NCBI GenBank assembly: GCA_902778255.1
Contig: CACYXD010000016.1
Span: 23,699 to 87,698 of the forward strand
Source of the DNA: an uncultured Prevotellaceae bacterium
Lineage (GTDB): Bacteria > Bacteroidota > Bacteroidia > Bacteroidales > Bacteroidaceae
Direction of reading: 5' to 3'
Length of the DNA stretch: 64,000 bases
Shown here: in pieces, positions 23,244-30,561 of the stretch
How the letters are laid out: each line of letters opens with the position of its first letter
Position numbering within the stretch: position 1 is the stretch's first letter
Notes under the pieces: model-generated
Told to the model about the DNA's origin: nothing
The model's database searches: none
What the model saw: only the letters and a program-made list of their open reading frames with translations
Made by a program: the position numbers and the translations under genes

Positions 23244-23843
23244 CTACAGTTGCCCTGCTTCCACCATCAGCACCACGCGCTCTGTAAGCTTGTCGGTGCC
23301 ATCAGGGTCGTAGCCCTTTTTCAGTGAAGCACCAAACATCCAAGCAAAGGCCTGCCACATACCAGAGCGCACAGGCCCAATGAAAGCCTGCATCGCCTCG
23401 TAGGCCGTAGAGTGACATTCGCGATCCACGAGTTTGATGAGCAGTTTTCCCTGTGAAAAAGTCAGTTTCTTCATCTGTGGCTTATACTCTTTCACCACAG
23501 CCTGCTCTACCCGCTTCAGATGTTCCTTTCGCTCTTCAGGGGGCAACGTCTCAGTAAACTCTGCCGTCTCAATGATGATCTGTCTGGCCTGCTTGGCAAT
23601 GGGCAGCACCTTCTTCACATTCTTCACCAGCCGGGTGTAGGCCTGCTGCTGGCGCTTGCTCTTGAATGTCAGTTCAGGATACACATAGACATTCGACAGC
23701 TCCATATACTGTATGGAGTCACCATCGACCAACGTCTTACCCACCTTAACAGTAGGCTCGAATGTTGGGTCGCCCAAATCCTCCTGAGCCGAGGCCGTCA
23801 GCCCCGCCAAGATGCCCGCAAACAGTATCATCATGTGTTTCAT
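23244..23843 (-). CDS. DUF4294 family exported protein
   Basis: 199 residues. The signal peptide ends near TASAQ. The remainder matches the Bacteroidetes-specific DUF4294 family (SNVYVYPELTFKSKRQQQAY and later YKPQMKKLTFSQGKLLIKLVDRE). It is largely helical and Lys/Arg-rich, and its biochemical function is unknown. The start codon lies 5 nt from a TAATTTTG -7 box. A second Met at residue 4 could be used instead if the transcript begins further in. It converges on the glutaminyl cyclase gene. Confidence 0.8.
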   Translation of the reverse strand: MKHMMILFAGILAGLTASAQEDLGDPTFEPTVKVGKTLVDGDSIQYMELSNVYVYPELTFKSKRQQQAYTRLVKNVKKVLPIAKQARQIIIETAEFTETLPPEERKEHLKRVEQAVVKEYKPQMKKLTFSQGKLLIKLVDRECHSTAYEAMQAFIGPVRSGMWQAFAWMFGASLKKGYDPDGTDKLTERVVLMVEAGQL

Positions 23844-23848
23844 GCCTG

Positions 23849-23856
23849 CAAAATTA
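23849..23856 (-). promoter_or_regulatory. DUF4294 gene -7 element, 5 nt from the start codon
   Basis: The minus strand reads TAATTTTG, then five bases, then ATG. The layout is the same as at 22221 and 23930. Confidence 0.65.
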
Positions 23857-23929
23857 CAATATAATTATGAACCAAAGGTCGTGAACACCGTTAAAAGATA
23901 ATAATCGTGAACAATTAAGAATTATTATA

Positions 23930-23937
23930 TACCTTTG
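23930..23937 (+). promoter_or_regulatory. -7 element of the HhH barrel gene, 5 nt from the start codon
   Basis: TACCTTTG ends at 23937 and ATG is at 23943. This suggests a leaderless transcript. Confidence 0.7.
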
Positions 23938-23942
23938 CATCT

Positions 23943-25937
23943 ATGAAACATTGGCTTGCTCTGCTACTTCTCTTAATAGCTCATACGTCTGTAGCCCAAC
24001 AGCAACAGACGTGGGAACAGGTGTGGCAGGAGGTGATGATGCCTGAAGATGTGGAAGAGGAGGGCTGGGCGGCATACTATGACCAGTTGCAGCAACTGGC
24101 CGACCATCCGATAGACCTGAACCATACCACCCGTGAAGACTTGGAGCAACTGCCCTTTCTGTCAGAACAACAGGTGATGGACATCATAGAGTATCTGGAC
24201 AGATACGGCCCGATGCGGTCGATGAACGAGTTGAAGATGATCCGCTCGCTCGACTACCAGCAGATTGCCCTGTTGCCTTTCTTCGTCTATGTAGGCGAGG
24301 TAGCCAGAGAAGAGCCACGTTTCCCCTCCCTACAAAACATCACGAGATACGGCAAGCATACCGTTACAGCTACTGGACGTGTGCCTTTCTATGAGCGCAA
24401 GGGTGACCAGAACGGCTATCTGGGTTATCGCTACCGCCATTCCCTGAGATATGAGTTCTCCTATGGCAACTACGTCAAGGCAGGCCTTATTGGCGCACAG
24501 GATGCAGGTGAGCCGTTCTTTGCCAACCAGAACAGCTGGGGCTACGACACCTATTCTTATTATATACAGGTGAAGAAACTGGGTATTCTTGAGAATGCCG
24601 TCATCGGCAAATACAAGGTGGCTGCAGGCATGGGACTGGTGCTCAACACGAGTTTTCAACTGGGAAAGCTGGCAACCCTACAAAACATGGGGCGACAGAC
24701 AAACACGCTGCGAGCGCATAGCTCACGTTCTGAGGCCGACTACTTCCAAGGTGCTGCAGCCACCATCAAGTTGTCAAAGCCACTCAGCGTGACCGCCTTT
24801 GCCTCCTATCGGCCTATTGATGCCACGCTTAACAGCGACGGCACGGCAGCCACCCTCATCACCAGCGGCTATCACCGCACACCCACAGAGATACGAAAGA
24901 AGTACAACACCCACCTATCAGCCTATGGTGGCAGTATAGGCTATCGGCAGAACGGACTCCATCTGGGCGCAAATGCTGTCTACACCCACATGGACCGCAC
25001 GCTACAACCAAATACGAAAACGCTCTATCGTCGTTATTATCCTCAGGGCGACCGATTCTTCAACGCCAGTCTCGACTATGGTTATACCCATTACCGCTTT
25101 GCCATCAGCGGCGAGACGGCGATGAACAAAGAGGGCGCTGTGGCAACCCTCAACACCATCAGTTTTCAGCCATCAGGAGACCTAAGCCTTGTGGCTATCC
25201 AGCGTTTCTACAGTTACAAGTATTCGGGTCTTTATGCCCACGGCTTTGGCAACAGTTCAAGGACACAAAATGAAAGCGGCCTCTATCTCGGCTTTACCTG
25301 GCAGCCCCTCGCCCATCTGCACCTGCAGGGCTATGCCGACTATGCCTATTCTGCCTGGCCACGCTATCAGGCTGCACAGGCCTCACATTCGTGGGATATG
25401 TTGCTGCAAGGAGATTATCGCCTAAGCAGATGGAACCTAACGCTTCGTCATCGCACACGCTTGCAACAGAAAGACAACGCCAGTAAAACGACGTTGATTC
25501 CCAGTAATGAGCATCGCACAAGGCTTGTAGCGGCCTATTCGTCTGACGCAGGGTGGACCGGCAAGACACAGGCCGACTATGCCTATTCCGCCTATAAGAC
25601 CACCTCGCAGGGCTGGATAGTTAGTGAGCAGGTGGGCTATCAGCAGAAAACGTGGCAAGCAAACCTGACCTTAGGCTATTTCCATACCGACGACTATGCC
25701 AGTCGTATCTACCTTTACGAACGCCAGCTACAGCATGAGTTTTCTTTTCCTTCCTATTATGGCAACGGTCTGCGCTTGGCACTCTTCGCACAACTAAGCC
25801 TCAACGACAACCTGCGACTATCCACCCGACTGGGCTACACCAACTATTTTGACCGCACGTCCATCGGCACTGGTCTGCAAGAAATAGCACAGTCGCACGT
25901 CACCGATCTGGACTTGCAACTCCGCTGGAGGTTTTAA
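23943..25937 (+). CDS. Helix-hairpin-helix domain protein with outer-membrane beta barrel
   Basis: 664 residues. The signal peptide ends near TSVAQ. Residues about 50-115 hold two helix-hairpin-helix motifs of ComEA type (LNHTTREDLEQLPFLSEQQVMDIIEYLDRYGPMRSM and MIRSLDYQQIALLPFF in order). Residues about 130-664 are a Tyr-rich transmembrane barrel that ends in the classic outer-membrane Phe (LRWRF). HhH motifs usually bind DNA, so a periplasmic HhH domain tethered to a barrel could take part in DNA handling, but no experiment is known to me. The promoter lies 5 nt upstream and a 22-nt repeat array follows the stop. Confidence 0.75.
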   Translation: MKHWLALLLLLIAHTSVAQQQQTWEQVWQEVMMPEDVEEEGWAAYYDQLQQLADHPIDLNHTTREDLEQLPFLSEQQVMDIIEYLDRYGPMRSMNELKMIRSLDYQQIALLPFFVYVGEVAREEPRFPSLQNITRYGKHTVTATGRVPFYERKGDQNGYLGYRYRHSLRYEFSYGNYVKAGLIGAQDAGEPFFANQNSWGYDTYSYYIQVKKLGILENAVIGKYKVAAGMGLVLNTSFQLGKLATLQNMGRQTNTLRAHSSRSEADYFQGAAATIKLSKPLSVTAFASYRPIDATLNSDGTAATLITSGYHRTPTEIRKKYNTHLSAYGGSIGYRQNGLHLGANAVYTHMDRTLQPNTKTLYRRYYPQGDRFFNASLDYGYTHYRFAISGETAMNKEGAVATLNTISFQPSGDLSLVAIQRFYSYKYSGLYAHGFGNSSRTQNESGLYLGFTWQPLAHLHLQGYADYAYSAWPRYQAAQASHSWDMLLQGDYRLSRWNLTLRHRTRLQQKDNASKTTLIPSNEHRTRLVAAYSSDAGWTGKTQADYAYSAYKTTSQGWIVSEQVGYQQKTWQANLTLGYFHTDDYASRIYLYERQLQHEFSFPSYYGNGLRLALFAQLSLNDNLRLSTRLGYTNYFDRTSIGTGLQEIAQSHVTDLDLQLRWRF

Positions 25938-25966
25938 TTTTGACTATCCTTCCATCGTTTTTTCTC

Positions 25967-26098
25967 TTTTGGCCTGTTTCGTCTTGCGTTTCAGCCTGTT
26001 TTGCTTTGCGTTTTGGCTTAAAACGCATTGCGTTTCAGCCTATTTCACATTGCATTTCAGGCTGTTTCACATGGTGTTTTAGCCTGTTTCGTAAATTC
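25967..26098. repeat. Six-unit 22-nt degenerate tandem array
   Basis: Six consecutive units of exactly 22 nt begin at 25967, 25989, 26011, 26033, 26055 and 26077. Each is built from two 11-nt halves, TTTYRGCCTGT-like and TTYGCATTGCG-like. The units differ by substitutions only, never by length. The array lies 29 nt after the HhH barrel gene. A 69-codon frame crosses it but resembles no protein. With no spacers between units, it is not a CRISPR array. Confidence 0.9.
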
Positions 26099-26180
26099 TT
26101 TATTTTCCCAGAGGGCTTAGTCTTTACTTTTTCCTTACTATTTCCATAAAAAAGGTCTTAACGCAAAGACGTAAATTAAA

Positions 26181-26208
26181 AGCCCCAACCTTCTTGGCTG
26201 GGGTTTTT
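26181..26208. terminator. Intrinsic terminator
   Basis: CCCCA (26183-26187) pairs with TGGGG (26199-26203) around a pyrimidine-rich loop, and five T residues follow. It could serve the HhH barrel transcript, and on the other strand it sits just past the relic at 26239. Confidence 0.65.
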
Positions 26209-26238
26209 GTTTATTGTAACATTAATTCCATTTTTTGC

Positions 26239-26304
26239 TTACTTTATCACGACCTTCTTGCCGTTCACAATGTAAAGGCCTCCTCTGGCTCCCTGGGCGC
26301 CCAG
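26239..26304 (-). pseudogene. Relic of a T9SS-type C-terminal tail
   Basis: On the minus strand the last 22 codons before a TAA read MLGAQGARGGLYIV followed by NGKKVVIK. This is the closing strand typical of Prevotella exported proteins (compare GIYVKNRRKIVVK at the end of the 43887 gene). No open frame of any length precedes it, so the body of the gene has been lost. Confidence 0.6.
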
Positions 26305-26336
26305 CATCAAGCAATAAACAAAAAAAAGGTTTTTGT

Positions 26337-26367
26337 TTTGTATTGTTCTCGCTTATTTGTACCTTTG
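26337..26367 (+). promoter_or_regulatory. Canonical promoter of the AICAR formyltransferase gene
   Basis: -33 TTTG (26337-26340), a 19-nt spacer and -7 TACCTTTG (26360-26367). This is one of the clearest full promoters in the window. Confidence 0.8.
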
Positions 26368-26397
26368 CAGTCGGAAATAATAATTCTTCTCAAAAAC

Positions 26398-27588
26398 ATG
26401 AAAGAACTAGCCCTGAAGTACGGATGTAATCCGAACCAGAAACCTTCCCGCATTTTTATGAACGATGGCAGCGAACTGCCTATCGAAGTTGTTAACGGCC
26501 GCCCTGGCTACATCAACCTGCTGGACGCATTGAACTCCTGGCAGTTGGTGAAAGAGTTGAAACAGGCCACAGGTCTGCCCTCTGCAGCCTCTTTCAAGCA
26601 CGTATCACCTGCCGGTGCTGCTGTAGGTCTGCCCCTGAGCGACACGTTGAAGCACATCTATTTCGTTGATGACATTCCAGGCTTGGACGAGAGTCCCATT
26701 GCCTGCGCATACGCCCGTGCCCGCGGTGCCGATCGTATGTCTTCTTACGGTGACTTCATCGCCCTGAGCGACACCTGCGACAAGACCACCGCCCTGATTA
26801 TCAAGCGCGAGGTAAGCGATGGTGTCATTGCCCCCGACTACACGCCCGAGGCTCTGGAAATCCTGAAGGACAAGCGTAAGGGTACCTATAATGTGATAAA
26901 GATTGACCCCGCCTACAAGCCCGCTCCCGTAGAGACGAAGCAGGTATTCGGCGTTACCTTTGAACAGGGCCGCAACGAGATTCAGTTGGACGACCCCGCA
27001 TTGTTTGAAAACATCCCCACTCAGAACAAGACCTTCTCTGCTGAGGCACGTCGCGACCTGATGATTGCCCTCATCACCTTGAAATACACCCAGTCAAACT
27101 CTGTATGCTACGTGAAAGACGGACAGGCTATCGGTATCGGTGCCGGTCAGCAGAGCCGTATCCACTGCACCCGCCTGGCTGGTCAGAAGGCCGATATCTG
27201 GTGGTTGCGCCAGCACCCCAAAGTGCTCGCCCTGCCCTTCAAGGAGGGAATCCGCAGGGCCGATCGTGACAACACCATCGATGTATATATCTCTGAGGAC
27301 GAGCATGACGACGTGCTGCGCGAAGGCGCTTGGCAGCAGTTCTTCTCTGAGAAGCCCGAGGTGCTCACCCTGGCTGAGAAGAAAGAATGGATTGCCAAGA
27401 ACACTGAGGTAAGTCTGGGTAGCGATGCCTTCTTCCCCTTCGGCGACAACATCGAGCGTGCCCACAAGAGTGGCGTGCAGTATATTGCTCAGGCTGGTGG
27501 CTCAGTACGCGACGACCATGTGATCATGACTTGCGACAAATACGGCATCGCCATGGCCTTCACGGGTGTACGTCTGTTCCACCATTAA
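26398..27588 (+). CDS. Phosphoribosylaminoimidazolecarboxamide (AICAR) formyltransferase, stand-alone
   Basis: 396 residues from ATG 26398. A longer frame from 26194 was rejected because it would begin upstream of the promoter. The enzyme transfers a formyl group from 10-formyl-tetrahydrofolate to AICAR in purine synthesis. The catalytic Lys-His pair is visible in FKHVSPAGAAVG, and the C-terminal region GGSVRDDHVIMTCDKYGIAM matches PurH. The IMP cyclohydrolase domain of bifunctional PurH is absent, so that step must be encoded elsewhere. Bacteroidales often carry this short form beside a full purH. Confidence 0.9.
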   Translation: MKELALKYGCNPNQKPSRIFMNDGSELPIEVVNGRPGYINLLDALNSWQLVKELKQATGLPSAASFKHVSPAGAAVGLPLSDTLKHIYFVDDIPGLDESPIACAYARARGADRMSSYGDFIALSDTCDKTTALIIKREVSDGVIAPDYTPEALEILKDKRKGTYNVIKIDPAYKPAPVETKQVFGVTFEQGRNEIQLDDPALFENIPTQNKTFSAEARRDLMIALITLKYTQSNSVCYVKDGQAIGIGAGQQSRIHCTRLAGQKADIWWLRQHPKVLALPFKEGIRRADRDNTIDVYISEDEHDDVLREGAWQQFFSEKPEVLTLAEKKEWIAKNTEVSLGSDAFFPFGDNIERAHKSGVQYIAQAGGSVRDDHVIMTCDKYGIAMAFTGVRLFHH

Positions 27589-27598
27589 TCCTATTATT

Positions 27599-27796
27599 AT
27601 GGTAGGCGAAGACGATTTTCAGAGTATTCTGGAGAATGGCATTTCCTTTGGCAAAGGTGGCGACCGCAAAGACCCTAACGAGGGAAAGGTGAAGACCAAA
27701 GCCAAGAAAAAGAAGTATATCACGGGGGCTCACGGCAGCGGTTCTGCCAGGCAAAAAGCAAAGTATCGCGAGCAACGAGCCAACCGTAAACATTGA
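27599..27796 (+). CDS. Small basic protein of unknown function
   Basis: 65 residues from ATG 27599, the most likely start; an in-frame upstream codon would overlap the previous stop. The sequence is Lys/Arg/Gly-rich with an acidic start (MVGEDDFQSILENGISF) and a basic tail (SARQKAKYREQRANRKH). It lies 10 nt behind the AICAR formyltransferase gene and ends before a terminator hairpin, so it is probably co-transcribed. The composition suggests nucleic-acid or ribosome binding, but I do not recognise a family. Confidence 0.6.
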   Translation: MVGEDDFQSILENGISFGKGGDRKDPNEGKVKTKAKKKKYITGAHGSGSARQKAKYREQRANRKH

Positions 27797-27832
27797 CTTT
27801 TGTCGTCCATGCGACATATAGAATAATTTATG

Positions 27833-27875
27833 AAACATCCGATGCAGTCAATGCACCGGATGTTTTGTATTTTTG
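27833..27875 (+). promoter_or_regulatory. Terminator hairpin joined to the GH3 gene promoter
   Basis: Stem AAACATCCG (27833-27841) pairs with CGGATGTTT (27857-27865). Two bases after its short T-run comes the -7 box TATTTTTG (27868-27875). The hairpin occupies the usual -33 region. The rpsL promoter at 56820-56876 has the same arrangement. Confidence 0.65.
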
Positions 27876-27907
27876 CACAGTAAAACCATAAAACTATAAG
27901 CGTTAAC

Positions 27908-30538
27908 ATGAAAACTAAAGTGATGATGGCTGCTTTGTGCGTCTTTGTAATTCAAAACGTCAACGCACAACCGCGATATCCGTGGCAGGATACGAAATTG
28001 CCGAGGACTCAGCGCGTAGAGAGCCTGTTGGGTATGCTAACCCCCGAGGAGAAAGTAGGACTTATGATGAACAAGAGCATCTCGATTGAGCGACTGGGAA
28101 TCCCGTCGTACAATTGGTGGAGCGAGGCCTGTCATGGTGTACGTCAGGGTGACTATACCGTCTATCCCCAGCCTATCGGTATGGCAGCTGCCTTCAATGC
28201 CAAACTGGTGTATGACGTCTTCTCACAGGTTAGTGACGAGGCACGCGCCAACTGGAACCGCTCTGACCACAGCGTGAAGCATGTGGGCATGGGCGAGACT
28301 TACTATCCTGGTAATCCCGAACTGACTTTCTGGTGCCCCAACGTAAACATCTTCCGTGATCCCCGCTGGGGACGCGGACAGGAGACCTGCGGCGAAGACC
28401 CCTATATGAATGCCGTGCTGGGCGTACAGACCGTACTGGGTATGCAGGGAACCGAAATGGCAAATGGCAAATTGTCAGATAGCAAATATTTCAAGACCCA
28501 TGCCTGTGCTAAGCACTATGCTGTGCATAGCGGACCAGAGCCTCTGCGCCACTCTATGAACGTAGAGCCCACTAACCGCGACCTCTGGGAAACCTATCTG
28601 CCTGCCTTCAAGGCATTGGTGAAGAAAGGAAACGTGAGAGAGGTGATGTGTGCTTACCAGCGCTTCGAAGGCAAACCCTGTTGCTCTAGCGATCGTCTGC
28701 TTATCGATATCCTGCGCAACAAATGGGGGTACGACGGACTGGTGGTGACCGACTGTGACGCTATCAACAACTTCTTCAACCGCGGTCAGCACGAGACCCA
28801 CAAGGATCCGCTGTCAGCTACAGTGGATGCCGTGCTCAACGGTACTGACCTGGAGTGCGGAAAGGTGATGATGAACCTCACCGATGGCCTGCAGAAGGGC
28901 CTCATCAAGGAGAGCGACCTCGACAATCACCTGCGAAAGACACTGATGGGACGCTTCGAACTGGGTATGTTCGACCCTGCAGAGATGCTGCCCTGGGCAA
29001 ATATTCCTGCTTCAACCATCAGCTGTGAGAAGCACGATGAACTGGCTACCCAGGCTGCACGCGAGTCTATGGTGCTGCTCCACAACAGCGGCATACTGCC
29101 CCTCTCAAAAAGCATCAAGACTCTGGCCGTGCTTGGTCCTAATGCCGATGATATAGAACTGCTGAACGGCAACTATGGCGGCACGCCTACCAAAAACCAC
29201 CAGCACTCGCTGCTCGAGGGTATCAAAAACGCCCTGCCCAACACGAAGATCATCTACAACAAGGCTTGTGAGCTGAATGATGAATATACCACCATACACC
29301 ATTTGCAGGAGTTCAACGACGGTAAGGGTGTGAAGGTGGAGTTCTGGAACGACCGCAATGCCGCATTTGACAGTGCCCCTGTCAAAACAGACTTCTATAA
29401 GGAGCTGAATTTCTCTACCTTTGGTGCCTGGGGCTTTGCCGAGGGGATCACCAACGACAACCTGGCCGTACGCATCAGTGGCACCTACAAGGCTACTTTC
29501 ACTGGCGAGATGAAATACACCCTCACTACTGACAATGGCTATGTAATGAAGGTGAATGGTCAGGTAATTGAAGAGAACAAGGGCGGTGGTCGCCGTGGCT
29601 TTGGTTTCGGTCGTCGCAATGTGCAGTATAAGTCGTTCGAGGTAGAGGAAGGACAGACCTACGACGTGATGATAGAATATCGTCGCGGCACAGGCAACTT
29701 CGCTATGTTGCGTGGTGATATCTGCGAACGTAAACTGGCCGATTTCACCGACTTGGCGAAAGAGGTGAGCGTGGCAGATGCCATCATCATCATTGGTGGA
29801 ATCTCTGCCCGTATGGAGGGGGAAGGTGGCGATAAGCAGGATATCGAGCTGCCAAGGGTGCAGCAGATGCTGGTACGCGCTATGCATAAGACCGGCAAGC
29901 CCGTCATCTTCGTCAATTGCTCTGGTTCTGCCATCGCCTTTGGTAGCGTAGAAGGCAAATACGATGCGCTGTTGCAGGCTTGGTATCCTGGTCAGGGTGG
30001 TGCAAAGGCGTTGGCAGAGGTGCTCCTAGGCGACTATAACCCAGGCGGCAAACTGCCTGTGACGTTCTATCGTTCAACACAGGACCTGCCTGATTTCATG
30101 GACTACTCGATGAAGAACCGCACTTATCGCTACTTCACTGGCGTACCACAGTATGCCTTTGGCTATGGCCTGAGCTACACCACTTTTGCTGTTGGTAAGG
30201 GTAAGCTTAGTGCCAAGAACATGAAGAAGAACGGCAAGGTGACCATCACCGTGCCTGTAACCAACACTGGCAAGCGTAATGGAACAGAGACCGTACAGGT
30301 TTATGTGAAGCGTCTGGATGATCCTGGTGCACCCATCAAGGCGTTGAAGGGTTTCCAGAAGCTGAGTCTAAAGCCTGGCGAGACCAAGAAGGCAACGATT
30401 ACCCTGGATGGCGAGGCCTTCGAATACTACGATGAGATGATTGACGAACTGGCCGTAAAGCCTGGTCGTTATCAGATTCTCTATGGCACGTCATCACTCG
30501 ACAAAGACCTACATTCGATCGATTTTACAGTTAAATAA
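27908..30538 (+). CDS. GH3 beta-glycosidase with inserted PA14 domain (beta-xylosidase/beta-glucosidase)
   Basis: 876 residues. The signal peptide ends near VNAQ. The N-terminal barrel carries the nucleophile Asp in YDGLVVTDCDAINN and the KTHACAKHYAVHSG signature. An alpha/beta sandwich is interrupted by a PA14 carbohydrate-binding insert (about residues 475-595), followed by a C-terminal fibronectin-III-like domain. It most likely acts as an exo-xylosidase or glucosidase, given the CE15-GH8 and esterase genes that follow within 25 nt each. A Gly/Arg-rich loop (GGGRRGFGFGRRN) sits in the PA14 domain. A 7-nt periodic stretch at 28454-28488 encodes MANGKLSDSKY just before KTHACAKH. Confidence 0.88.
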   Translation: MKTKVMMAALCVFVIQNVNAQPRYPWQDTKLPRTQRVESLLGMLTPEEKVGLMMNKSISIERLGIPSYNWWSEACHGVRQGDYTVYPQPIGMAAAFNAKLVYDVFSQVSDEARANWNRSDHSVKHVGMGETYYPGNPELTFWCPNVNIFRDPRWGRGQETCGEDPYMNAVLGVQTVLGMQGTEMANGKLSDSKYFKTHACAKHYAVHSGPEPLRHSMNVEPTNRDLWETYLPAFKALVKKGNVREVMCAYQRFEGKPCCSSDRLLIDILRNKWGYDGLVVTDCDAINNFFNRGQHETHKDPLSATVDAVLNGTDLECGKVMMNLTDGLQKGLIKESDLDNHLRKTLMGRFELGMFDPAEMLPWANIPASTISCEKHDELATQAARESMVLLHNSGILPLSKSIKTLAVLGPNADDIELLNGNYGGTPTKNHQHSLLEGIKNALPNTKIIYNKACELNDEYTTIHHLQEFNDGKGVKVEFWNDRNAAFDSAPVKTDFYKELNFSTFGAWGFAEGITNDNLAVRISGTYKATFTGEMKYTLTTDNGYVMKVNGQVIEENKGGGRRGFGFGRRNVQYKSFEVEEGQTYDVMIEYRRGTGNFAMLRGDICERKLADFTDLAKEVSVADAIIIIGGISARMEGEGGDKQDIELPRVQQMLVRAMHKTGKPVIFVNCSGSAIAFGSVEGKYDALLQAWYPGQGGAKALAEVLLGDYNPGGKLPVTFYRSTQDLPDFMDYSMKNRTYRYFTGVPQYAFGYGLSYTTFAVGKGKLSAKNMKKNGKVTITVPVTNTGKRNGTETVQVYVKRLDDPGAPIKALKGFQKLSLKPGETKKATITLDGEAFEYYDEMIDELAVKPGRYQILYGTSSLDKDLHSIDFTVK
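28454..28488. repeat. Probable five-unit 7-nt array inside the GH3 gene
   Basis: Units GAAATGG, CAAATGG, CAAATTG, TCAGATA and GCAAATA. The first three match well and the last two are looser. Confidence 0.5.
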
Positions 30539-30561
30539 AAAACCTACAAACTAAAAACGAT

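Noticed and set aside
25967-26098. CRISPR array
   Set aside because: Units are directly adjacent with no spacers, vary in sequence, and no cas gene is near.
25940-26149. 69-codon frame after the HhH barrel gene
   Set aside because: It runs through the 22-nt tandem array, is Phe/Ser/Cys-rich and has no homology signal.
26194-26397. N-terminal extension of the AICAR formyltransferase frame (68 residues)
   Set aside because: It spans a cargo-gene relic and the promoter at 26337-26367. ATG 26398 fits the family.
29105-29887. 260-codon antisense frame within the first GH3 gene
   Set aside because: Typical shadow frame opposite a well-supported enzyme; codon pattern mirrors the real gene.
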